11,267 nucleotides of DNA, taken from UBA11164 sp034376725 (GTDB lineage: Bacteria > Pseudomonadota > Gammaproteobacteria > Xanthomonadales > Xanthomonadaceae). The notes beneath the pieces are model-generated. The model was given only the letters and a program-made list of their open reading frames with translations, did no database searches and was not told the DNA's origin. Numbering within the stretch: the stretch's first letter is position 1; every line of letters begins with the position of its first letter. The stretch spans positions 1 through 11,267 of the forward strand of contig JAXMJH010000129.1 in assembly GCA_034376725.1 (NCBI GenBank), read 5' to 3'. This document shows positions 6,609 to 11,267 of the stretch, in pieces. The position numbers and the translations under genes were made by a program.

Positions 6609-7105
6609 CAGCGCACCTCCTGGCGAACCATTACCTGACCATCGACCATTCCGGCACTGCCGGCGCGGCGAAACGCCATCTCGTCGACTACCAGGCCCTG
6701 TCCAGCCGCCGACTCCAGCCACGCGATCAGCGGATCGAACGCGACGACGCTGAATCGCGCCCGCACCCGGTCGGCACCCAGCGGCTCCACCCCGGTCAGG
6801 CCACCGGCCAGTCCGGCCTCGCGGGCGCCGGCATCGACCTGGGCCAGCAGCGAGCGGCCATCGGCCAATCCGGCATCCAGCCGCAAGCCGCCAGCCGCGG
6901 CGGCCTGCTGCGCGGCCGGTCTCATCCATTCGAGCGCTGCTGCATTGGCCGCCGCCTCGACGCGCAGGGCGTCGCGCGACTGCGCCAACGGATGCCATAG
7001 CCAGGCCCAGCCCAACAGCAATCCGCCAAGCACGGCTCCGGCCACGATCAAGCGCCGCTCGCGCGCGGCGAGCGTCTGCCAGCGCTGGGCGAGTACGCCG
7101 CTCAT
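6608..7105 (-). CDS. gspM: Type II secretion system protein GspM
   Basis: GspM is a bitopic inner-membrane protein that binds GspL and helps connect the cytoplasmic ATPase GspE to the assembly platform. The 165-residue product has the expected layout: a short cytoplasmic N-terminus with the family-typical LAARERRLI (residues 12-20), one transmembrane helix at about 19-37, an alanine-rich coiled stretch, and a ferredoxin-like periplasmic domain ending in QVMVRQEVR. Sequence conservation in this family is low, so the call leans on architecture and on the position between gspL and gspN. ATG 7105 overlaps the gspL TGA by 4 nt (ATGA), and the stop shares one base with gspN. Confidence 0.85.
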   Translation of the reverse strand: MSGVLAQRWQTLAARERRLIVAGAVLGGLLLGWAWLWHPLAQSRDALRVEAAANAAALEWMRPAAQQAAAAGGLRLDAGLADGRSLLAQVDAGAREAGLAGGLTGVEPLGADRVRARFSVVAFDPLIAWLESAAGQGLVVDEMAFRRAGSAGMVDGQVMVRQEVR

Positions 7106-8199
7106 GCCCCCGGCCGCAGCATCACGCGGCCCTCCACGCCCCGGCTGCCCGGCGTGGCCGCACTCAGCTCGGCGCGCAGGCCGGCCGCTTGAAACTGGCT
7201 GCGCAGCGCGTCCAGTCGCGCCACATCGGGCGCCAGCACGACCAATTCCAACTGGCCGGCGCGGTAGTCGAAGGCATCCAACTGCACACCCACTGCCGCC
7301 GCCAGCACCGGCGCCGCCGTGGCCAGCAGCCGCAGCGCTTCGCCACCGTTGCCCGTCGCCGCACCCAGCGCGGCGCGCAACTGCTGCTCGGCATCGACGA
7401 CGCGCGTGGCGCCCGGCACAGCCATCCGATACAGCTCCGCCATTTCCTGGCGCTGCGCCGTCACTTTGGCCGACAGCGCCCAGCGCTCGGCCACGGCAAA
7501 CAGCAGCATCAGAGCCAACCCAGCCACCGCCAGCCCGGCTGCCCAGCGCCACGGCGCCCGGGTGGCCTCCCGGCGTCGTGCCGGCTCGAACTCGCCCTGC
7601 AGCAGGTTGATCGGGGCCGGTCCGGCCATCGCCTCCGCCATCCGGCGCAGTGCATCGGCCGGCGGCACGCTATCCACCGCGCTGTCGCCGGCCAGCCGCA
7701 GCTCCGAAACCTCCTCCGGTCGACCGCAAAACGCCTGCATGGGCCCATAGCGCAGCACCGCGCGACCGTCCTCGACCAGCAACGCCGCGCGGCCCGGTGA
7801 CCATGGCAGCAGCAGCGGCTCAGGAACCAGGGCGTCCGGCGACAACCCAGCCGCCGCCAGGCGATCCAGCCAATGGCGCATTCGCCGCCGGTCCAGCACC
7901 GCGACGTTCACCGAGCCGGCATCGGCACCCGGCGCCCAGGATACGTGCTGGGCTTCCACCGCCGTGGCCAGACGATCCTCGATGGCGAACGGCAACGCCT
8001 GGGCCATCTGCCGCGCCGAACCCGGCGGCCGCGCCACGGTCAACAGCAGGACTTCCTCGGCCGGCACCACCAGCCACAGAGTCGCGTCGCCGCCGGCCGG
8101 CGGCCATCCCGCGCGCAGCGGACCCAGCCGCCCGTCATCGGACCGCTCGATCCAGGAGGGCAGATCATCGGAAGAAAATCGCAGAAGGCGCTGAGGCAT
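7102..8199 (-). CDS. gspL: Type II secretion system protein GspL
   Basis: GspL recruits the secretion ATPase GspE to the inner membrane and pairs with GspM. The 365-residue protein has a cytoplasmic actin-like domain (about 1-210) containing QALPFAIEDRL (67-77) and INLLQGEF (197-204), both recurrent in GspL. One transmembrane helix follows at about 217-238, then a periplasmic ferredoxin-like domain to the C-terminus. ATG 8199 gives the normal family length. There is no proper Shine-Dalgarno before it, but a TAGAAT -10-like element ends 6 nt upstream, so the mRNA may start at the ATG. gspL is the first gene of a run of six that overlap by 1-8 nt. The usual preceding gsp genes are absent; upstream is the tRNA-Lys repeat array instead. 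Confidence 0.92.
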   Translation of the reverse strand: MPQRLLRFSSDDLPSWIERSDDGRLGPLRAGWPPAGGDATLWLVVPAEEVLLLTVARPPGSARQMAQALPFAIEDRLATAVEAQHVSWAPGADAGSVNVAVLDRRRMRHWLDRLAAAGLSPDALVPEPLLLPWSPGRAALLVEDGRAVLRYGPMQAFCGRPEEVSELRLAGDSAVDSVPPADALRRMAEAMAGPAPINLLQGEFEPARRREATRAPWRWAAGLAVAGLALMLLFAVAERWALSAKVTAQRQEMAELYRMAVPGATRVVDAEQQLRAALGAATGNGGEALRLLATAAPVLAAAVGVQLDAFDYRAGQLELVVLAPDVARLDALRSQFQAAGLRAELSAATPGSRGVEGRVMLRPGA

Positions 8200-8205
8200 C
8201 CCCGG

Positions 8206-8211
8206 ATTCTA
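8206..8211 (-). promoter_or_regulatory. Candidate -10 element directly before gspL
   Basis: On the minus strand TAGAAT (5 of 6 to consensus) is followed by six bases and then the gspL ATG, so a start seven bases past the -10 would fall on the A of ATG. No clear -35 is seen 16-18 bp upstream. It may be a weak or activator-dependent promoter; otherwise gspL depends on read-through from the tRNA-Lys array. Confidence 0.35.
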
Positions 8212-8261
8212 GCAGCGTGACGCGCGCAGACCGCAGGACGCAGCGCACGCAACGGACGCGC

Positions 8262-8290
8262 TCGAACCTTCGACCAATTCGGTTGAGCCA
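8262..8290 (-). repeat. tRNA-Lys 3' repeat, truncated terminal copy
   Basis: This is the copy farthest from the tRNA. It keeps the upstream tail and the variable-loop region but breaks off inside the T arm, so it lacks the acceptor strand and CCA. It belongs to the class with an extra G (ACCGAATTGGT instead of ACCAATTGGT). The array ends here, 62 bp before gspL. Confidence 0.9.
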
Positions 8291-8320
8291 GGGTGCGAGG
8301 CTACTGACTTGCCTTGAGGA

Positions 8321-8366
8321 TGGTGGGCCGTGAAGGATTCGAACCTTCGACCAATTGGTTGAGCCA
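8321..8366 (-). repeat. tRNA-Lys 3' repeat, complete copy
   Basis: A 46-bp copy with the unmodified ACCAATTGGT palindrome, the perfect T-arm hairpin and CCA. It is flanked by 30-bp spacers on both sides. Confidence 0.93.
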
Positions 8367-8396
8367 GCCTGGGAGAGCGCTGATTTGCCGCGGGAG

Positions 8397-8426
8397 TGGT
8401 GGGCCGTGAAAGGTTCGAGCCTTCTT
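8397..8426 (-). repeat. tRNA-Lys 3' repeat, short variant
   Basis: This copy retains only the T arm, acceptor 3' strand and CCA. The T arm carries changes that still allow a 5-bp stem with one G-U pair, but the T-loop loses its conserved first U. It is joined directly to spacer sequence by an internal deletion shared with the copy at 8649-8678. Confidence 0.88.
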
Positions 8427-8436
8427 GCCTTGAGGG

Positions 8437-8483
8437 TGGTGGGCCGTGAAGGATTCGAACCTTCGACCAATTCGGTTGAGCCA
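8437..8483 (-). repeat. tRNA-Lys 3' repeat, complete copy with extra G
   Basis: A 47-bp copy of the ACCGAATTGGT class, with intact T arm and CCA. A 10-bp spacer separates it from the short variant on its left and a 21-bp spacer from the next copy. Confidence 0.93.
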
Positions 8484-8504
8484 GGCTGCGAGAGTGCTGA
8501 CGGA

Positions 8505-8550
8505 TGGTGGGCCGTGAAGGATTCGAACCTTCGACCAATTGGTTGAGCCA
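8505..8550 (-). repeat. tRNA-Lys 3' repeat, complete copy
   Basis: A 46-bp copy with unmodified palindrome, T arm and CCA. It is flanked by 21-bp spacers on both sides. Confidence 0.93.
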
Positions 8551-8571
8551 GGCTGCCAGAGTGCTGATGGA

Positions 8572-8618
8572 TGGTGGGCCGTGAAGGATTCGAACCTTCG
8601 ACCAATTCGGTTGAGCCA
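8572..8618 (-). repeat. tRNA-Lys 3' repeat, complete copy with extra G
   Basis: A 47-bp copy of the ACCGAATTGGT class with intact T arm and CCA. It is followed on the right by a 30-bp spacer. Confidence 0.93.
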
Positions 8619-8648
8619 GGGTGCGAGACCGCTGACTTGACTTGAGGG

Positions 8649-8678
8649 TGGCGGGCCGTGAAAGGTTCGAGCCTTCTT
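8649..8678 (-). repeat. tRNA-Lys 3' repeat, short variant
   Basis: This is the second short form, with the same internal deletion and T-arm changes as 8397-8426. Its acceptor end reads GCCA where the other copies have ACCA, so the discriminator base differs. The shared deletion shows that a multi-unit block was duplicated. Confidence 0.88.
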
Positions 8679-8688
8679 GCCTTGAGGA

Positions 8689-8734
8689 TGGTGGGCCGTG
8701 AAGGATTCGAACCTTCGACCAATTGGTTGAGCCA
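8689..8734 (-). repeat. tRNA-Lys 3' repeat, complete copy
   Basis: A 46-bp copy with unmodified palindrome, T arm and CCA. A 30-bp spacer separates it from the next copy on the right. Confidence 0.93.
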
Positions 8735-8764
8735 GGCTGGGAGAGCGCTGACTTGCCTTGAGGG

Positions 8765-8810
8765 TGGTGGGCCGTGAAGGATTCGAACCTTCGACCAATT
8801 GGTTGAGCCA
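8765..8810 (-). repeat. tRNA-Lys 3' repeat, copy adjacent to the tRNA
   Basis: A 46-bp complete copy. It is the first one downstream of tRNA-Lys and is separated from its CCA by a 21-bp spacer. Confidence 0.93.
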
Positions 8811-8831
8811 GGCTGCGAGAGTACTGATGGA

Positions 8832-8906
8832 TGGTGGGCCGTGAAGGATTCGAACCTTCGACCAATTGGTTAAAAGCCAACTGCTCTACCACTGAGCTAA
8901 CGGCCC
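8832..8906 (-). tRNA. tRNA-Lys (anticodon UUU)
   Basis: The 75-nt gene folds into a full cloverleaf with CCA encoded. The 7-bp acceptor stem is perfect (GGGCCGT with ACGGCCC). A D arm GCTC/GAGC encloses AGTGGTA. The anticodon stem GTTGG/CCAAT carries the loop CTTTTAA, so the anticodon is UUU, reading Lys codons AAA and AAG. The T arm is GAAGG-TTCGAAT-CCTTC, and the discriminator is A. It lies 104 bp downstream of queC. No convincing promoter was found immediately upstream, so read-through from queC or a non-consensus promoter is possible. Its 3' part is the parent sequence of the adjoining repeat array. Confidence 0.98.
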
Positions 8907-8933
8907 ATCGCAGACGCTGGTTCAGGCGACAAT

Positions 8934-8974
8934 CGTTCGGCGCGCACGTTACCGAATGTGCGGCAGTTTGCCAC
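8934..8974. promoter_or_regulatory. Dyad and hairpin in the queC to tRNA-Lys gap
   Basis: Two symmetric elements fill the 104-bp gap. One is an inverted repeat CGTTCGG/CCGAATG (8934-8940 and 8952-8958, one wobble, 11-bp centre) 28-52 bp upstream of the tRNA. The other is a hairpin on the minus strand, GTGGCA-AAC-TGCCGC (8974-8960, one wobble). They could form a weak queC transcript end without a T-run, or a control site for the tRNA. The rest of the gap shows nothing recognisable. Confidence 0.25.
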
Positions 8975-9010
8975 CCGAGTTACCGATCAAGCCGACCAAC
9001 GCCGGATATT

Positions 9011-9721
9011 TTAACCTTTCCCGGCGTCCGGGCGATAGCGCGTCACGTCCGTTATGCCAGCCGCTTCGAATCCCTCGGCGCGCAGCCGGCAGGCGTCGCA
9101 GTGGCCGCAGGCGCGACCTTGGTCATCGGCGCTGTAGCAGGAAACGGTCTGCGAGAAGTCGACACCGAGACGGGCGCCTTCGCGGACAATGTCGGCCTTG
9201 CTCATCGCAATCAACGGTGCGTGGACGCGCAGACCAGCGCCTTCCACACCCGCCTTGGTGGCCAGATTGGCCAGTCTTTCGAAGGCTTCAACGAATTCCG
9301 GCCGACAGTCGGGATAGCCGGAAAAATCGACCGCGTTGACACCGCAGAAAATATCGTTGGCGCCCAGCACTTCGGCCCAGCCGAGCGCGATCGACAGCAT
9401 GATGGTGTTGCGCGCTGGCACATAAGTGACCGGGATGTCGACGCCCATAACATGACCATCGGTGTCGACCGGCACCGGGATGTCCTCGTCGGTCAACGCC
9501 GAGCCGCCGATGGTTCGCAGATCCACCGATACCACCTTGTGCGCCACCGCGCCGAGCGATTCGGCGGTGCGTCGCGCGGCGTCCAGTTCGGAGCCGTGCC
9601 GTTGGCCGTATGACACGCTGAGCGCGTAGCAGGAGAAACCGCGCTCGCGCGCCATTGCCAGCACGGTTGCCGAATCCATGCCGCCGGATACCAGTACCAC
9701 GGCCTTGTCAGTGGGTGTCAC
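9011..9721 (-). CDS. queC: 7-cyano-7-deazaguanine synthase QueC
   Basis: QueC converts 7-carboxy-7-deazaguanine to preQ0 using ATP and ammonia, one step before QueF in queuosine synthesis. The 236-residue product has the ATP pyrophosphatase P-loop SGGMDS (12-17), the family block DFSGYPDCRPEF (132-143) and a four-cysteine zinc site: Cys195, then Cys205, Cys208 and Cys211 in CGHCDAC. Length agrees with the E. coli enzyme (231). The start is GTG 9721, preceded by GAGGA at a suitable distance and 9 nt after the queE stop; homology begins at AVVLVSGG soon after. It acts directly after QueE, encoded just upstream in the same operon. QueC does not modify tRNA-Lys, whose gene follows; queuosine is found in tRNAs with GUN anticodons. 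Confidence 0.95.
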   Translation of the reverse strand: MTPTDKAVVLVSGGMDSATVLAMARERGFSCYALSVSYGQRHGSELDAARRTAESLGAVAHKVVSVDLRTIGGSALTDEDIPVPVDTDGHVMGVDIPVTYVPARNTIMLSIALGWAEVLGANDIFCGVNAVDFSGYPDCRPEFVEAFERLANLATKAGVEGAGLRVHAPLIAMSKADIVREGARLGVDFSQTVSCYSADDQGRACGHCDACRLRAEGFEAAGITDVTRYRPDAGKG

Positions 9722-9730
9722 GGTCGATCC

Positions 9731-10435
9731 TCAGCGTCCAGGCGTATCGCCCCAGAGCGCCTTGTGAAGTTGAATCTGGAACCGTACCGGCAGCCGGTCG
9801 GCGACGATCCAGTCGGCCAGCTGGCAGGCGTCGAGTTGGCCCTGGCTGGGCGAGAACCAGACCGTGCACAGCCGGTCCAGGTCGCGTTCGCGCAGTTGCT
9901 GTACTGCCCAATCGTAGTCGGCCCGGTCGCAGATCACGAATTTGATCTGATCGTGCGTACCCAGGCAATCCAGATTTCGCCACAGATTGCGCGCGCACTC
10001 GCCCGAGCCCGGCGTCTTGATGTCCAGCACCCGCGAAACGCGCGGGTCTACCGCGAATACATCGATGGCGCCGGAGGTTTCCAGCGATACCCGATAGCCC
10101 GCTTCGCACAGCGCTTCAAGCAAGGCCAGGCAGCGTTTCTGGGCCAGCGGTTCGCCGCCGGTCACGCAGACATGCTGAACGCGATGGCTGGCCACTTCGG
10201 CGAGGATGTCGGCGATCGTCCACCAGTCGCCGCCGTGGAAGGCGTAGGCAGTGTCGCAATACACGCAACGCAGCGGGCAGCCGGTCAGTCGGACGAACAC
10301 CGTCGGCCAGCCGGCATCGCGGGCCTCGCCTTGCAGCGAACAGAAAATCTCGGTCAGGCGCAACCGGTCGCCCGCGCGGACATCGGTGATCGCAGGCTGG
10401 CTGTCGGCTTCGGACGGCGTCTCAGTTGCCGCCAT
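9731..10435 (-). CDS. queE: 7-carboxy-7-deazaguanine synthase QueE
   Basis: QueE is a radical SAM enzyme that contracts 6-carboxytetrahydropterin to 7-carboxy-7-deazaguanine, the substrate of QueC. The 234-residue protein carries the iron-sulfur cluster motif CPLRCVYC (Cys53, Cys57, Cys60), the substrate-site stretch FCSLQGEA just before it, and the SAM-binding TGGEP at 92-96. Homology begins near residue 27 (LTEIFCSLQGE), so the N-terminus is about 20 residues longer than in E. coli. ATG 10435 overlaps the end of cpoB by 14 nt. A TTG codon at 10363 is a possible shorter start, but no good ribosome-binding site favours either. It is co-directional with queC, 9 nt apart. Confidence 0.94.
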   Translation of the reverse strand: MAATETPSEADSQPAITDVRAGDRLRLTEIFCSLQGEARDAGWPTVFVRLTGCPLRCVYCDTAYAFHGGDWWTIADILAEVASHRVQHVCVTGGEPLAQKRCLALLEALCEAGYRVSLETSGAIDVFAVDPRVSRVLDIKTPGSGECARNLWRNLDCLGTHDQIKFVICDRADYDWAVQQLRERDLDRLCTVWFSPSQGQLDACQLADWIVADRLPVRFQIQLHKALWGDTPGR

Positions 10436-11267
10436 CGAGCATCATCTGTCGTAGCCGGCCCTGGGCCAGTCGGGCTACGGTGCTGTCCGGGTAGCGTTCG
10501 GTCACTTCGGTGAGCGTGGCACGCGCCTTCCCCACCTGTTTCAGCTCGTATTGGCTGTAGCCCAGCTTGAGCAGTGCGTCGGGTGCTTTCACCGACTCTG
10601 GATAGCGGGTCAACAGGCGATCGAAGGTTTCCAGCGCCAGCTCGTAATTCTGGGTGACGTAGTAGCTTTCCCCAAGCCAATAGGCGGCATTCGAGGCCAA
10701 ATCGCCGTCGGGGAAGTTCTGCTCGAAGGCCTGGAACCGACGCGCGGCCTCGGCGTATTCGCCGTCCTTCAGCGCAGAGAATGCATGGTCGTATGCGGCA
10801 CGCTCGTCTTCGGGGCGAATTGGCTCTGCCGGGCCTTGCGCGCCTCCGGGCGCGGCTCGCGAGCCATCGGCAACCGGATCACGGCCACGGCGCTCACCTT
10901 CGGCGATTCCGGACACGATGCCGCCCCCACTATCACCGGAACTTTCGGCGGCGGGATCCTGATCCGGACTGTCGCCCGCTTCAAGACGATTCAATCGACC
11001 ATCGAGGTCGAGGTACTGCTCGCGACTGCGCTGTTTGAGCTGCTCGATCTCGAAACGCTGCTGCTCCAGCTCGCCGCGCAAAGCCATCACTTCGGCCTGC
11101 AGGTCGTTTATACGGTTAAACAATTCCAGCGTCTGATTGGAGCCGGCCAGGCGCTGCTGCTCGGCCTCGATCCGCGCCACGCGGTCGGCCAGGCTCTCGC
11201 GGCCCTGCCCGAACGCAGACGCGGCGGCCCGGATGGCCGCCGTGCATGGGGCCTGCCGGGTCGCGGG
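10422..11267 (-). CDS. cpoB: Tol-Pal cell division coordinator CpoB (YbgF), N-terminus outside the window
   Basis: CpoB is a periplasmic protein that links the Tol-Pal machine to PBP1B during septation. The reading frame is open to the window edge, leaving 281 visible residues. They show an N-terminal coiled coil (about 25-97, starting ESLADRVARIEAEQQ) used for trimerisation, a flexible Gly/Ser/Asp/Pro-rich linker (about 98-150), and a C-terminal TPR domain (about 158-275) with repeats such as YDHAFSALKDGEYAEAARRF, AYWLGESYYVTQNYELALETF and LLKLGYSQYELKQVGKARATL. A GTG codon at 11180 is not a credible start, because it falls inside the coiled coil and would leave no signal peptide. The real start, signal peptide and probably pal and the tol genes lie to the right. 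Confidence 0.92.
   Translation of the reverse strand, partial: PATRQAPCTAAIRAAASAFGQGRESLADRVARIEAEQQRLAGSNQTLELFNRINDLQAEVMALRGELEQQRFEIEQLKQRSREQYLDLDGRLNRLEAGDSPDQDPAAESSGDSGGGIVSGIAEGERRGRDPVADGSRAAPGGAQGPAEPIRPEDERAAYDHAFSALKDGEYAEAARRFQAFEQNFPDGDLASNAAYWLGESYYVTQNYELALETFDRLLTRYPESVKAPDALLKLGYSQYELKQVGKARATLTEVTERYPDSTVARLAQGRLRQMMLDGGN

Larger units (their letters stand above)
8262..8831 (-). repeat. Tandem array of tRNA-Lys 3'-part repeats
   Basis: The 570 bp downstream of tRNA-Lys hold nine direct repeats of the 3' part of that gene, all in its orientation. Complete copies are identical to tRNA positions 37-76: anticodon-loop 3' side, anticodon-stem 3' strand, variable loop, T arm, acceptor 3' strand and CCA. 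They end in a 6-7 bp non-tRNA tail (TGGCTC on the minus strand). Spacers are 30, 21 or 10 bp and clearly related to one another. No copy has the 5' acceptor strand, D arm or anticodon, so none can be a working tRNA. No T-rich terminator follows. No integrase gene is present in the window. All three minus-strand frames are nearly open across it, which is a by-product of the repeats. Confidence 0.95.

Noticed and set aside
7650..8333. Plus-strand proline/arginine-rich frame opposite gspL (227 codons).
   Set aside because: Low-complexity composition typical of antisense frames in GC-rich sequence; gspL on the other strand explains the region.
8262..8831. CRISPR-like array, because of regular 40-47 bp repeats with 21-30 bp spacers.
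   Set aside because: Repeats derive from the adjacent tRNA-Lys, the spacers are related to each other rather than unique, and there are no cas genes.
8262..8831. A cluster of nine further tRNA-Lys genes.
   Set aside because: No copy has the anticodon, D arm or 5' acceptor strand; only position 8832-8906 can fold as a cloverleaf.
8165..8892. Long minus-strand frames of about 165-227 codons across the repeat array, with recurrent GSNPSRPT and RRFESFTAHH peptides.
   Set aside because: These are translations of the tRNA T arm and acceptor end. The same peptides recur in all three frames because unit lengths are not multiples of three, and such peptides are a known false annotation at tRNA genes.
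8832..9721. Genomic-island boundary between queC and gspL with tRNA-Lys as the insertion site.
   Set aside because: Genes on both sides are housekeeping and similar in composition, and no integrase or cargo is seen, so an island is not supported within this window.

Overview
The window is GC-rich chromosomal DNA from a gammaproteobacterium. The gene content (cpoB-queE-queC beside tRNA-Lys, a type II secretion gspLMN block, NudE, full-length MazG) fits the Xanthomonadales or a relative; that placement is an inference from gene content and order, not from a marker gene. Apart from an insertion-sequence edge at the left end, the genes are mostly housekeeping and almost gapless.

Layout. Bases 1-66 hold the first codons of an IS630-type transposase running out of the window. 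On the plus strand follow a four-helix DUF486 membrane protein (171-521) and deoC-deoA (585-2717). A perfect FNR-type palindrome (537-550) lies just upstream of deoC. Everything else is on the minus strand. Convergent with deoA is cdd, preceded by an Mpo1-like DUF962 gene. Upstream of these is a strictly overlapping run gspL-gspM-gspN-nudE-cysQ-mazG (8199 down to 3682). At the right end are cpoB (partial), queE and queC, then tRNA-Lys(UUU).

The most unusual part is 8262-8831, between tRNA-Lys and gspL. It holds nine tandem copies of the 3' part of the tRNA-Lys gene: six complete, two short and one truncated. The complete ones carry tRNA positions 37-76, from the base right after the anticodon through the encoded CCA. 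They are separated by related 30-, 21- or 10-bp spacers. All copies are in the tRNA orientation and directly downstream of it, so they could be transcribed as one tailed precursor running toward the secretion operon. The nearest precedent I know is the E. coli tyrT repeat region (rtT RNA), whose repeats carry only the last 19 bp of the tRNA gene; here the tRNA block is about twice as long and copies are more numerous.

How the genes work together. Cdd, DeoA and DeoC form a pyrimidine deoxynucleoside salvage and breakdown set. The FNR-like box suggests that deoC-deoA responds to oxygen or a related signal. GspL, GspM and GspN are inner-membrane parts of a type II secretion system whose other genes lie elsewhere. 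They are translationally coupled to three small-molecule hydrolases (NudE, CysQ, MazG) that clear nucleotide by-products. QueE and QueC act in succession in preQ0/queuosine synthesis. CpoB works with the Tol-Pal envelope machinery, whose other genes probably lie just beyond the right edge.
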